Shown piece after piece: positions 12,838-20,760 of a stretch of DNA of 64,000 bases. The translations under genes and the position numbers were made by a program. Below the pieces are notes generated by a model. The model made no database searches, had not been told where the DNA came from, and worked only from the letters and a program-made list of their open reading frames with translations. The stretch's first letter is position 1; every line of letters begins with the position of its first letter. This stretch comes from a virus: IMG/VR virus record IMGVR_UViG_3300036790_000500, positions 1-64,000 of that record. The stretch is one strand, 5' to 3'.

Positions 12838-13455
12838 ATGGGGAGCGGTCCGCGGCTTCCCCGGGAGTACGCCCTCACGCGCGCCCTCCGGCTCCTTGAG
12901 GCCCTCGACGGCCGGGCGGTCCTCTGCGGCTCCCTCCGCCGCGGCCGGGACGAGGTGGGCGACATCGACCTGGTGCTCTCCGGAGTCTCCCTGTCGGAGG
13001 CCCTCTCCCGCGTCGCGGCCCTCGGCGTTCCGGTTCCGGCGCGCCCCCCGGCGGCCGCGGAGTCCCGCGGCCCGCGAACGGGGTTCCACGTCCCGACCTG
13101 GGGCATCGGGGTCGACCTCTGGGAGCCGGACCCGGTCGGCGGGCTCGGGGCCTGCGTCCTCCATGCCACGGGGTCCGGACCCCACAACACCCTGATGCGG
13201 CGCTGGGCCCGGGTGGTCCACGGCCGCTCCCTCACCTGGTCCGGCGTCGTCGACCTGGCCACGGGGGCGCGCCTGGCTCCCCCCGGGGACCCCGCCTCCG
13301 AGGACTCGACTCGGGCCCTCGTTCCCGGCTGGCCCCTCCTGCCTCCCGAGGAGCGCGAACTCGACCCGTTCGACCCGCCGGCCTGGCTCCGTCCGCTCCT
13401 GGCGGAGATGAACGAGCGCGAGGCCCGACGGTCCCCGGCCTCGTCTGAGGAGTGA
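12838..13455 (+). CDS. Miniature family-X DNA polymerase-like nucleotidyltransferase
   Basis: 205 residues. CGSLRRGRDEVGDIDLVLSG (30-49) is the pol-beta/PolX signature: GS at 31-32, RR, and the metal-binding D42-x-D44. Further on come GVDLW, a probable third carboxylate strand, and TGSGPHNTLMRRWARV, matching the TGS...HN...LR block of the PolX palm/thumb. The N-terminal 8-kDa lyase domain and fingers found in full-length PolX (about 330 residues or more) are missing. It may add or repair nucleotides; a non-templated or protein-modifying activity is equally possible. It follows the upstream gene by one base. Confidence 0.75.
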   Translation: MGSGPRLPREYALTRALRLLEALDGRAVLCGSLRRGRDEVGDIDLVLSGVSLSEALSRVAALGVPVPARPPAAAESRGPRTGFHVPTWGIGVDLWEPDPVGGLGACVLHATGSGPHNTLMRRWARVVHGRSLTWSGVVDLATGARLAPPGDPASEDSTRALVPGWPLLPPEERELDPFDPPAWLRPLLAEMNEREARRSPASSEE

Positions 13456-13503
13456 CCTCCCGCCTCTGGCCATGGCTTCCGTGGCCGGGCGCTCGGGCCT
13501 CCC
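13456..13503. terminator. Hairpin between convergent genes
   Basis: GGCCA-TGGCTTCCG-TGGCC lies between two convergent stops. No T-run follows on either strand, so rho-independent activity is uncertain. Confidence 0.35.
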
Positions 13504-13875
13504 TCAGACGCGCCGGCGGCCTCTTGGACGGTTCATGAGCGGCACGGCTGGCCACTCGGTCCAGGAGCCCGCGTCCCCGTTCGGGACCGGATTATAACTC
13601 CAGTGTCGCACGGTCCAGTGACCGAGCGCGCCGGCGCCGGGAGGCTCCTCGTCCGCCCAGAGGAACTGCTCGAGGAGGACCGGCGGTGAGAGCGGCTGCG
13701 CCGCCGACACGGCCGCCGACACCAGCGTCCTCCGCTCGATTCGGAGTCGCACGACCGGCGGGTCCCCGCGCTCGAACTCCGCGTCCCAAGCGACGCCGCA
13801 GCCGGGAAGCATCCGCTCCGCCCACTCCCAGGTCAGGTCCCTTAGGGTCTCATGGATGACCTCGGGACCGGTCAT
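13504..13875 (-). CDS. Hypothetical protein, 123 aa
   Basis: The ATG at 13875 overlaps the stop of the upstream gene (ATGA); the longer frame to 14025 is rejected. Layout: N-terminal helix (EVIHETLRDLTWEWAERMLP), then strands, then a basic end RPRGRRRV. The N-terminus with a single acidic helix and following GVAWDAEFERG strand is reminiscent of small phage tail-assembly proteins, but unassigned. Confidence 0.65.
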   Translation of the reverse strand: MTGPEVIHETLRDLTWEWAERMLPGCGVAWDAEFERGDPPVVRLRIERRTLVSAAVSAAQPLSPPVLLEQFLWADEEPPGAGALGHWTVRHWSYNPVPNGDAGSWTEWPAVPLMNRPRGRRRV

Positions 13876-14537
13876 CCGGAGCAGCCCGGGGACGAGCACT
13901 CCACCGTCGAGAACCCCACGTAGGCCGGACCGCCGCAGCGGGGGCAGGCATGGGGAAAGCGCCCGGCGACAAGGGGGGGACCCGACGGCATGAACTCCCG
14001 CGTGTGTGTGGGAGGCGTGGGCCATTGAAACGTCGGCAGGACGCTGATGCGAAGTCGCGACGGATTAACGTCCATGGGGGCCGCCCCGCTCGGAACCAGG
14101 GGATGAGTGACCCGAGCGAGCCAGTCGACCCAGGGCATGGGCTCCACGGCGCTGCGGTCGGCCGGCTCGGTTCCGGCCGGGAACGTGTACGAGCGGAGCC
14201 GCCACGGACTCTTGACGACGACGGGGCCGAAGACGGCGCCGAAGCCGTGGCTGATGTCGGTCCACTCGACGCTCATGACGTAGTGGACGCCCGGTCGCTG
14301 CAGGGCAGTCGCAACGTCCGAGAACTTGTCGAAGTCCTGTGCTGCCGTGCTGAAGGGGACCGCACACAGGCTCAGACCGGCGTCGTAGTAGTAATGGAGG
14401 CCGCACTGGTCGGGGGCCGGAACGCAGGCGCTGTGCAAATGGCTGCTGAGGTCCACCAGTTCGTCGCTCTGGTGACGCGTTGACCCGTACTCGTCGTATC
14501 CCCATGCGGTCACGGGACGGGGGTTGGGGCTTACCAT
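13872..14537 (-). CDS. Hypothetical protein with C-terminal zinc-ribbon-like motif
   Basis: 221 residues. An alpha/beta body with aromatic-rich strands, ending in HACPRCGGPAYVGFSTVE and CSSPGC, a C-x2-C...C-x4-C motif shared with the 15-416 protein. The ATG at 14537 lies 6 nt after a TACGAT box, so the mRNA is probably leaderless. Function unknown. Confidence 0.7.
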   Translation of the reverse strand: MVSPNPRPVTAWGYDEYGSTRHQSDELVDLSSHLHSACVPAPDQCGLHYYYDAGLSLCAVPFSTAAQDFDKFSDVATALQRPGVHYVMSVEWTDISHGFGAVFGPVVVKSPWRLRSYTFPAGTEPADRSAVEPMPWVDWLARVTHPLVPSGAAPMDVNPSRLRISVLPTFQWPTPPTHTREFMPSGPPLVAGRFPHACPRCGGPAYVGFSTVECSSPGCSG

Positions 14538-14611
14538 GCTTGCATCGTATCACAGCCGCAAAACGCGGCCGGCAGCATTGATGCCGCAACTTGTTGCGGT
14601 ATGATGTTGCC
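14538..14611. promoter_or_regulatory. Divergent promoter pair with inverted-repeat operator candidate
   Basis: Minus: TGATACGAT (-10 at 14549-14544) 6 nt before the ATG at 14537. Plus: TATGAT (14600-14605) 6 nt before the ATG at 14612. Between them are GCCGC-AAAAC-GCGGC (14556-14570) and CCGCAA-CTTG-TTGCGG (14584-14599), the latter abutting the plus -10 and a plausible operator. Confidence 0.55.
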
Positions 14612-14926
14612 ATGCAAACCCTAAGTTCCGCCGAGCGCTACGTCGTGATGTGCTTCCCCGAGGGCAGGGCGGCGGCCACCGTCGACCGGGTCGTGGGGCG
14701 GGCCGCCGCGGTCCTGGTCGTGCACCGCCGCTCGGGCAGCCTCGGCCTCCGTCACGAATCGTGGCGCGCGGTCCGTCGCTTCCTCATGGGAGAGGGGGAG
14801 CGGGTCGTGGCCCACGGGCGACGGACCCCGATGCCTGTCGCCCTGATTAGACGTGAGGCGAGCCCCTGGCCGCCGCCGCTTCCTAAGTTGAAGGGTGCCG
14901 AAGACCCCGCTGACCCGCCTGTATGA
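14612..14926 (+). CDS. Hypothetical protein, 104 aa
   Basis: Starts at the ATG 6 nt after a TATGAT box (leaderless type) instead of the upstream ATG that lies inside the promoter. Compact basic protein (DRVVGRAAAVLVVHRRSGSL, then ESWRAVRRFLMG) with a Pro-rich end. Function unknown. Confidence 0.6.
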   Translation: MQTLSSAERYVVMCFPEGRAAATVDRVVGRAAAVLVVHRRSGSLGLRHESWRAVRRFLMGEGERVVAHGRRTPMPVALIRREASPWPPPLPKLKGAEDPADPPV

Positions 14927-16436
14927 GATGCCCCGCACAGCGGGTGCCGTGGCTCCCGCCTTCCGAACCGCGTTGGACGCGGCGCGTCGGCATCGGGCCG
15001 ACTTCTCGGCCGATGAGTTCGCGGAGTGGTACGCCGACGCCGGCGGCCGGTCGTCCGAGGCCGGGAACATTGGCCAGGGCCTGAAGAGGTACGTGGCGCC
15101 CGCGGGGCAGAAGCCGGACGCGCTGCACCCCCTCATCGTCACCCGACAGGGAACCCGCGGTCGCGGCGGGAACAAGTCGCTCTTTCGGTATGCCTTCAAC
15201 GGTGAGAGCGTCCCGCGGAAGACGCCCCTGCCGCAGGAGCCCGGTGACGAGGGGAACGACGACGACCTCACTCCCGGCGAGTTCTCCTCCGAGCCGTGGG
15301 AGCCGGACGCGGACGACCCGACGGACGGCGGGGAGCACCAACCGGACGAGCAGCGGCCGCGGGCGCTTCCGGGCAACGACAAGATAAACAACGAGCCGGC
15401 CGGAGACGCGGACCAAGACGCCGGTGACGAGCCGAAGCCGGACGACGATGATGATGACTATGACGACGAGGAACCCGACGAGCCGGACGACGAACCGACG
15501 GACGCGGAGACCCAGTGGCTGCCGCAACCCGACCAGGACGGCAACTACGCCGAGAGTTCGATGTTCAAGTGCGCGGCCAAGGGCATGGGTCCGGAAAATC
15601 CCGTCTGGACGGAGATATCGAGGACGAACAACGACGTGGAGGCGCATCGCGTCGTTCGCAACAGGTTTCCAATTCAACTCCAACGACCGGCCATGGCCAT
15701 CGCCAAGGCCATCTTCCAGAACCTAAACAAGGACTGGGACAACGGCAAGGCGGAGACGCTCATTCGCACATGGGCAGGTCTCTTGGAGATGTACGGGCTC
15801 GGCGAGGGACCGGAGCGAGCAGAGCCGCTAAAGAAGCTAGTGGCGAAATGGGGTGAGGAGCCCTTCATCTACGCTGACCAACACTGGCCCAACGGCGGCG
15901 TCCAGTTCAAGCAAGACTACAATCGAGACCGACTCGTCGCAAACGTCAAGGGCGACGGTTGGTTCGAATGGACCAGCCGTCCCGGAGTCTTTCACAATTC
16001 GGAAGCGACTTGGGTGAAAATTGACAAGCCGAGTGTGGGTCGGGGAGAGCGCCATCGCCTCTACAACCAGCACATGAACGACTCCAACTACTGTCCTGAA
16101 TGCGGATACTACGGTAACGAGCACCTTCCCGAGGAGTGTCCCAACTGCAGTCCTGACGTTTGGGAGAGGCTCTACGGCGAACCCGAGGACGAGGGCAACG
16201 AGGGACTGGGAGAGGGCTTCTCTCTCCTCGAGGACTCGCCGGACGACGATGAGGTCCCGTCTCCCGAGAAGCGGGGCCGAATCTCCGTGGGTCGCGTCCT
16301 GCCGAACTACGGCCTCGATGAGTTCGTCGATGGAATGGACGAGCAACTCGGCATGTACACAGGCATCAGCGAGCCCGTTGACTTCGCTCAACGCGACGGC
16401 GAGAAGCGGGCCACCAAGCGCGGGTCGGGTCGCTGA
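14895..16436 (+). CDS. Large hypothetical protein with acidic linker and zinc ribbon
   Basis: 513 residues from the GTG at 14895, or 502 from the ATG at 14928; the start is uncertain because neither has a good ribosome site. Order: helical N-terminal domain (about 1-95), a long Asp/Glu/Pro-rich disordered linker (about 105-210, with a run of six Asp), an alpha/beta core with Trp-rich strands (210-390), a C-x2-C/C-x2-C zinc ribbon (YCPECGYYG to ECPNC) and an acidic C-terminus. Size and composition suggest a virion-associated or transcription-associated protein, but nothing specific is recognised. Confidence 0.65.
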   Translation: MPKTPLTRLYEMPRTAGAVAPAFRTALDAARRHRADFSADEFAEWYADAGGRSSEAGNIGQGLKRYVAPAGQKPDALHPLIVTRQGTRGRGGNKSLFRYAFNGESVPRKTPLPQEPGDEGNDDDLTPGEFSSEPWEPDADDPTDGGEHQPDEQRPRALPGNDKINNEPAGDADQDAGDEPKPDDDDDDYDDEEPDEPDDEPTDAETQWLPQPDQDGNYAESSMFKCAAKGMGPENPVWTEISRTNNDVEAHRVVRNRFPIQLQRPAMAIAKAIFQNLNKDWDNGKAETLIRTWAGLLEMYGLGEGPERAEPLKKLVAKWGEEPFIYADQHWPNGGVQFKQDYNRDRLVANVKGDGWFEWTSRPGVFHNSEATWVKIDKPSVGRGERHRLYNQHMNDSNYCPECGYYGNEHLPEECPNCSPDVWERLYGEPEDEGNEGLGEGFSLLEDSPDDDEVPSPEKRGRISVGRVLPNYGLDEFVDGMDEQLGMYTGISEPVDFAQRDGEKRATKRGSGR

Positions 16437-16439
16437 TTA

Positions 16440-17015
16440 CTAGAAGAGAGAGCGGTACAGGTCGCGAGTGGCTCCCTCGCCGCTGCACTTCGGCTTAAAG
16501 TCACGAAGCAGTCCGCCCCAACCGACGGCGTAGGCGCAACGTGTGTAGAGCCCCAGGCGCTCTGGATAGCCAGCGAGGACCTCCGTGATGCACTCGTGCG
16601 GCTGCGTGTACCAGCAGTCCATCACGTGTGTTCCGTCCGGGTGCTTGATGCGTCCCGCGCCGAACGCGTTGTCTGCCGCCGTGAAGCCTCCGATGACGCC
16701 CCCTGGCATTCCTCGATTCAGACGCGTCACGGCGTTGGCCACGAATGCCTCACAGTCTTCCCGGGTCGGGAAGACCAAGTCAAGGTCCCCGTTTCTCGAC
16801 GGCTTCTCGAGGAACGCGGCTGGCAACCAGCACGCCGAGCCTGTGAGCCAGACGGGGCCGCAGATGACCTTCGGTTTATGACACTCCCGTAACAGCGACG
16901 TCAGGCTGTCGTCACAGAGCCGAACCCTGGGAGTTCGCACGACCCGTTCCAACATCTGAACCGCCTCACTGAGAGGCGGCAACTGCTTCGGTGACGGTCG
17001 AATCGGTTGGGTCAT
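16440..17015 (-). CDS. Nucleotidyltransferase-fold protein
   Basis: 191 residues. LTGSACWLPAAFLE followed by NGDLDLVFP gives the GS...D-x-D pattern of the pol-beta nucleotidyltransferase superfamily, and HVMDCWY could supply the third acidic residue. The family transfers nucleotides to RNA, proteins or small molecules. It is only two bases from the cyclic-phosphate-processing receiver-like gene in the same operon, so an RNA end-processing or nucleotide-signalling role is possible (inference). Confidence 0.65.
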   Translation of the reverse strand: MTQPIRPSPKQLPPLSEAVQMLERVVRTPRVRLCDDSLTSLLRECHKPKVICGPVWLTGSACWLPAAFLEKPSRNGDLDLVFPTREDCEAFVANAVTRLNRGMPGGVIGGFTAADNAFGAGRIKHPDGTHVMDCWYTQPHECITEVLAGYPERLGLYTRCAYAVGWGGLLRDFKPKCSGEGATRDLYRSLF

Positions 17016-17017
17016 TC

Positions 17018-17440
17018 TCAGTCTTCCTTTCCCTTGTTCGCGAGTTTCATGAAGTTTATCAGTTGCGGAAACGGTAGCGCGCGGACGATGGGTCGGGCCG
17101 GGTGGCCGGCCAGGCGCTGCACCATCGCCACCGCGGCGGCCGGGTTACAGGTGTGAACGAAAATCTCCCGCGGCGGCGTCGCCATCGTCATGATGTGGTC
17201 GACCACGGCCATACCGGTGGCGACCTTGGTGGGAGCGCCCGGAACACTCATGATGTCGTCCTCGCTCAGGTCGTGGTCGAGGAACACCTGGTCGATGTCG
17301 CTCGGGTCCTGCAGGTCGCGAATGGCGTCCGCGGCCGTGAAGCACGCGTGCACGTTTAGTTCCTGGTCGACGGGTGTGTTCGCCATGAAGGCCTTATGTC
17401 GAGCGAGCATGTCGTCAAGGAAGAGCACAGTGGTGGCCAT
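17018..17440 (-). CDS. Receiver-like cyclic-phosphate-processing domain protein
   Basis: 140 residues. TTVLFLDDM at the N-terminus, DIDQVFLDHDLSEDD in the middle and EIFVHTCNPAAAVAM near the end match the stand-alone receiver-like domain annotated as cyclic-phosphate processing, found in phages and bacteria. The conserved Asp residues and HD pair are present. The ATG at 17440 is 7 nt after a TATGAT box; the upstream in-frame ATG lies in the promoter. Confidence 0.7.
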   Translation of the reverse strand: MATTVLFLDDMLARHKAFMANTPVDQELNVHACFTAADAIRDLQDPSDIDQVFLDHDLSEDDIMSVPGAPTKVATGMAVVDHIMTMATPPREIFVHTCNPAAAVAMVQRLAGHPARPIVRALPFPQLINFMKLANKGKED

Positions 17441-17511
17441 GTTCAACATCATACCACGTAAAAATTGATGTACCAACCGCAACTTATTGTCATATAATGG
17501 TAGTTGCCAAT
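17441..17511. promoter_or_regulatory. Divergent promoters
   Basis: Minus: GTGGTATGAT (-10 at 17453-17448) 7 nt before the ATG at 17440. Plus: TATAAT at 17493-17498, 13 nt before the ATG at 17512. The sequence CCGCAACTTATTG (17478-17490) nearly repeats CCGCAACTTGTTG at 14584. Confidence 0.55.
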
Positions 17512-17826
17512 ATGATGGTAATTGAAAAGATGAAAGACGCGACCTATGACGCCGTTTGCGCCGTGGGCGCCGAGTTCGTGAAGGAACTCGTGCTCCTGCT
17601 GAAGTCCTTGGAACTCGGCATGGACAACGCTCCCGCCATCGTCGCGGTGGCCGCCGCCGGCATCACCAAGGGCTTCAACATCGACCCGGAGCAATTCGCT
17701 CAGATGGTGGCGAAGGCGCAGCACATGTGGCGCCTCGACGGCGACGGCAGCGTGAACTTCGACCCGCCGCACCTGCGGCCGGACTACGTGGCGCCGGCCC
17801 CGGCCCTCGTCAGCGCTGGAAACTGA
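17512..17826 (+). CDS. Hypothetical helical protein, about 104 aa
   Basis: Helical protein with a hydrophobic alanine-rich centre (NAPAIVAVAAAGITKGF) and a Pro-rich tail. The upstream ATG at 17497 lies within the TATAAT box, so 17512 is preferred. First gene of the long plus-strand run. Function unknown. Confidence 0.6.
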   Translation: MMVIEKMKDATYDAVCAVGAEFVKELVLLLKSLELGMDNAPAIVAVAAAGITKGFNIDPEQFAQMVAKAQHMWRLDGDGSVNFDPPHLRPDYVAPAPALVSAGN

Positions 17827-17829
17827 ATC

Positions 17830-18153
17830 GTGACCGATGCTGCCGACGACGTCGTCAAGGTCGACTGGGGGGACGGCGTCAGCGCCCTCGACCGCGTGAT
17901 GCGAACCATCACAATGGCTGCAGACGGTGCCATCAAGGAACTCATCAATCGTGGATATGACCGCGCGGCCGACCACATTACGATTGAGCAGCACTCCGAG
18001 GACACGTTTCCCGTGTGGATTAGATGCCGGGGTCGACGCGTCTACGAAATCAACATCGCGAACGTCGATGGGGTCGTAGCCGTTCGCGGCAGTTGGCTGA
18101 GGCTTGGGCGATGGGCCCGCTGGAGAATGCGCGTGCAGGGCCGGGATGCCTGA
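17830..18153 (+). CDS. Hypothetical protein, 107 aa
   Basis: GTG start 4 nt after the previous gene. Acidic helical N-terminus, then beta-strands (FPVWIRCRGRRVYEINIANV) and a very basic C-terminus (RLGRWARWRMRVQGR). It overlaps the Fpg start by 8 nt. Unrecognised. Confidence 0.6.
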   Translation: MTDAADDVVKVDWGDGVSALDRVMRTITMAADGAIKELINRGYDRAADHITIEQHSEDTFPVWIRCRGRRVYEINIANVDGVVAVRGSWLRLGRWARWRMRVQGRDA

Positions 18154-18955
18154 ACTTCCAGAGGTAGACGCCATCACCGGTGTGGTTCGGAAATACGCCG
18201 TGGGTGACGTCATTCGAAGGGTTCAGGTGCTGCGGGGTCCTCACTACTTCAGTGACTCGCCGGGACTCCACGTCACCCAGTGGCCCGTCGACTCGGTTTA
18301 TCGCATCGGTAAGCAAGTTGTAATGCAGTCGTCGTGGGGCGGGTTCGAGGACAACGTCAGTTACGTCGTCACCCATAACGCGATGACGGGATACTTCGAT
18401 TGGGAACACGAGCCGTGGACCTTCGACTACGTCGAAGGCAAGCGTTCGTCGACCCCGTCGGACGTTCGTGTCCTTCTCACGTTTGAGAGCGGTCGAGTAC
18501 TTCGATTCCATGACGTTCGACTGTTCGGTCGGATGGACTACAGCGAGAGCCTTCCTTCCGGCGTCGGTCCTGAACTCATGAGAACTCCGAACATGATGCC
18601 GGGGCTTCGAGTAATCACGCTTCGACAGTTCGCGACGCTGCTGGAGTCGAACTGGCCCGTGAAGTCACTGCTGATGCAGCAGTCATTCGTCGCGGGCCTC
18701 GGCAACATCTACGCCAATGAGGGCTGTCACCTCGCGGGACTGGACCCTCGAACCCGAGCCTGCGAGGTCCGGCCCCACCTTGTTCCGGTGCTGCTGGAGG
18801 CCCTACGGTGTGTCGTGTCCCACTCCATCCCGACCGTGAGGTATGACTGGCTGAACGTATACCGGCGCACTCGATGTGGGACGTGTGACCGTCAGGTCAC
18901 GCGAATAAACCTCAAGGGACGAGCCACTTTCATTTGCGAAGGATGTCAATCATGA
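18146..18955 (+). CDS. mutM: Formamidopyrimidine-DNA glycosylase (Fpg/MutM)
   Basis: 269 residues, the usual length. It begins MPELPEVDAI, supplying the catalytic N-terminal proline (after Met removal) and Glu. QQSFVAGLGNIYANEG is the helix-two-turn-helix block, and the C-terminal zinc finger has CGTC and CEGC. The family removes 8-oxoguanine and opened purines by glycosylase/AP-lyase action. The true start is the ATG at 18146; the frame to 18104 is not needed. With the HhH-GPD gene just downstream it forms a base-excision-repair pair. Confidence 0.93.
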   Translation: MPELPEVDAITGVVRKYAVGDVIRRVQVLRGPHYFSDSPGLHVTQWPVDSVYRIGKQVVMQSSWGGFEDNVSYVVTHNAMTGYFDWEHEPWTFDYVEGKRSSTPSDVRVLLTFESGRVLRFHDVRLFGRMDYSESLPSGVGPELMRTPNMMPGLRVITLRQFATLLESNWPVKSLLMQQSFVAGLGNIYANEGCHLAGLDPRTRACEVRPHLVPVLLEALRCVVSHSIPTVRYDWLNVYRRTRCGTCDRQVTRINLKGRATFICEGCQS

Positions 18956-19158
18956 AAAAAGAAGCGCGTATTCATCTCAACAGGCATGCTCCGCTTCATC
19001 GACCGTCCGCAGTCCTCGGTTTCACGCTTGAAGAGGGTGACGAGTTGCGGGAGACCGATGTCTATGACAGCACCTCGGGAAACTGGGAGTCCTGCCCCTG
19101 TCCGGGTAATAAAGTCGGCGCTGGCATGGTGACTGTCTGGGTCCGCCCGGAGCAGTAG
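18952..19158 (+). CDS. Small hypothetical protein, 68 aa
   Basis: The ATG at 18952 overlaps the Fpg stop (ATGA) and has AAGGATG upstream. It contains a CPCPG turn, strands and a final VTVWVRPEQ. Probably translated with Fpg; function unknown. Confidence 0.65.
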   Translation: MKKEARIHLNRHAPLHRPSAVLGFTLEEGDELRETDVYDSTSGNWESCPCPGNKVGAGMVTVWVRPEQ

Positions 19159-19163
19159 AGGCC

Positions 19164-19322
19164 GTGCGAACCGATGCCTGGTGGGTCTGTCACTGCGGCG
19201 TTCCCGTCTCTAGGGTCGGGAAGAAGGCCTTCGGCGACAAGTGGCGAGAGCACCTCAGGGTTTGCACAGGCCCTTCGGGCTGCTCTATTCAGCAGGTTCC
19301 CCAGCGCCGTGACCAGCACTGA
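19164..19322 (+). CDS. Small putative zinc-binding protein, 52 aa
   Basis: GTG start with AGAGG upstream. The short frame reads WWVCHCGVPVS, KKAFGDKWREHLRVCTG and CSIQQ: a C-x-C...H-x3-C pattern like a small zinc finger. It overlaps the 5' part of the longer glycosylase frame, which supports placing the glycosylase start at 19309. Moderately confident only. Confidence 0.45.
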   Translation: MRTDAWWVCHCGVPVSRVGKKAFGDKWREHLRVCTGPSGCSIQQVPQRRDQH

Positions 19323-19719
19323 GTTCTCGCCGCTAAATCTCTTTCAGGAGCGCTATCGAGGGGAGCCCTGGCGGGTGCTTTGCTGCTGCATCTGCTTGAA
19401 CCTCTGCACGGGCACCGCGTTTGAGGCGGTTCACGAGGACCTCTTCGCGCTATGGCCGACTCCGGAGCGAATGGCACTCGCGAGCCCAGACCTCGAGGTC
19501 CTGCTCAGCCAACTCGGATTACAGAATAGACGGGCTCGCTCCCTTCGCAGTATGTCAGCGGCCTATCCACTCTGGGATAGAGTGGACCCGACAGTTCTAC
19601 CGGGAATAGGTGAGTACGGCGCCCACTCCTACCTCATATTCATCCGAGGACAACTGGATGTCCTTCCCAAGGATAAAGAGTTGAGAAAGTTCCTCGAATG
19701 GATGAAGAGCAGAAGTTAA
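19309..19719 (+). CDS. MBD4-like HhH-GPD DNA glycosylase
   Basis: 136 residues from the GTG at 19309. Helical HhH-GPD fold: PWRVLCCCICLNLCTGTAF, LLSQLGLQNRRARSLRSM, the hairpin LPGIGEYGAHSYLIF and the catalytic aspartate region LPKDKELRKFLEW, which matches the PEDHKLNKY block of MBD4-type glycosylases that excise T or U from G mismatches. It lacks the FeS cysteines of endonuclease III. An open frame extends back to 19174, but that part is low-complexity and overlaps 19164-19322. Likely base-excision repair with MutM. Confidence 0.8.
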   Translation: MTSTEFSPLNLFQERYRGEPWRVLCCCICLNLCTGTAFEAVHEDLFALWPTPERMALASPDLEVLLSQLGLQNRRARSLRSMSAAYPLWDRVDPTVLPGIGEYGAHSYLIFIRGQLDVLPKDKELRKFLEWMKSRS

Positions 19720-19976
19720 ACCCGCTGGAGACCGTTGCTGCGGAGATGACGCAGCACTCCGGTATGACTGAGGATGAGATGAGAGTCGCCTTGACCGGCG
19801 TCCTTAATCACCTCCAGCGTCGAGCCCAGATAGCCCTAAGAGCACACCCTGACTCAGACGACGCGACGCGTATGGCCAATGAATACCGAGCGGTGTCTGA
19901 GGTCGTGAACGTCTTCGGAACGCAACTCATAGCGTTCGAGGACATCGAGCGTCATGCCGCAGGAATCCCGAACTAG
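19698..19976 (+). CDS. Hypothetical helical protein, 92 aa
   Basis: Begins inside the glycosylase gene (overlap 22 nt). Almost entirely helical: MTEDEMRVALTGVLNHLQRR and a later helix EYRAVSEVVNVFGTQ. Function unknown. Confidence 0.65.
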   Translation: MDEEQKLNPLETVAAEMTQHSGMTEDEMRVALTGVLNHLQRRAQIALRAHPDSDDATRMANEYRAVSEVVNVFGTQLIAFEDIERHAAGIPN

Positions 19977-20292
19977 GCTCGAGCAGCACAGGGAGTCCTT
20001 TACCCTCGCGGGTGGCGTCGGCGAACTGCTGCGGGTCGATGACCTCCACGACGACGAGTTAGCGATTATTAACCGCACGTTCTTCGAACGAATCCGGGAG
20101 ATTGCGCCGGACGACCTCAGCGGCATCTACGCCGCGTACCTCCAGACGCTACATGAGTGGGGCGTCATGTGCCCCCATCCACGTGAGTTGCGGTTGTATG
20201 ATGGATGGCGGAAGAGCGACGTCCCCCTTCCCTCCACCGAGTCCCGGTGGTACGAGTGCGGCCTCTGTCGGGCCGCGGTCATCAACGCGTGA
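19954..20292 (+). CDS. Hypothetical protein with CPHP/CGLC motif
   Basis: 112 residues. Helical N-terminal two thirds (TFFERIREIAPDDLSGIYAA), then MCPHPRELRLYDG and YECGLCRAAV, giving a possible two-cysteine-pair metal site. It overlaps the preceding gene by 23 nt. Confidence 0.65.
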   Translation: MPQESRTRLEQHRESFTLAGGVGELLRVDDLHDDELAIINRTFFERIREIAPDDLSGIYAAYLQTLHEWGVMCPHPRELRLYDGWRKSDVPLPSTESRWYECGLCRAAVINA

Positions 20293-20301
20293 GGAGTTGC
20301 C

Positions 20302-20757
20302 GTGGCTGAGCGAACCTTCATCATTCAACGTTACAGCGGCGAGAACTGGTCCATGGTCATGGGTGAGTTGCCGTTCCTCGTTACCGGACCGAATTTCAAG
20401 AGCATCGTCGTGCCGGGCTCCTTGGCCCAACACCTTGAGTATCGCTTCATTCAACCGTTCGTTCTGCTCCTCCGTGACCTCGAGGACATCGGTGACCCGT
20501 TGCTGCAGCGTGAGGCGGCCGCTGAGTTCCTCCTAACGGAGGGGTTCGTACAGGCCCTTTGGTCCGTGGACCCGACGACGGTCTGCTCACCTGAGTTGCG
20601 ATGGAAGGTGGCGAACGACCAACTCGCTCGGGAGATTCCCCGCGCTTGGCCCATCGCTCGCTCGGTCGTTGAACTGCTTTCAGGCATGTCGGCTCCGGAG
20701 TATCGCCGCTCGTACGTCTCAGAGGACGGCCTTCGGCTCGAGGCCATGGAGCCATAG
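20302..20757 (+). CDS. Hypothetical protein, 151 aa
   Basis: GTG start with GAGGAG upstream. Strand-rich N-terminus then helices (SLAQHLEYRFIQPFVLLLRD). It ends at a TAG that is in frame with the membrane protein following it. Unrecognised. Confidence 0.65.
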   Translation: MAERTFIIQRYSGENWSMVMGELPFLVTGPNFKSIVVPGSLAQHLEYRFIQPFVLLLRDLEDIGDPLLQREAAAEFLLTEGFVQALWSVDPTTVCSPELRWKVANDQLAREIPRAWPIARSVVELLSGMSAPEYRRSYVSEDGLRLEAMEP

Positions 20758-20760
20758 AGC

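Noticed and set aside
14621-15683. Two long minus-strand frames opposite 14612-16436
   Set aside because: Shadow frames: repeated Arg/Val/Ser composition and no ribosome sites; the plus-strand gene has an acidic linker and zinc ribbon consistent with real coding.
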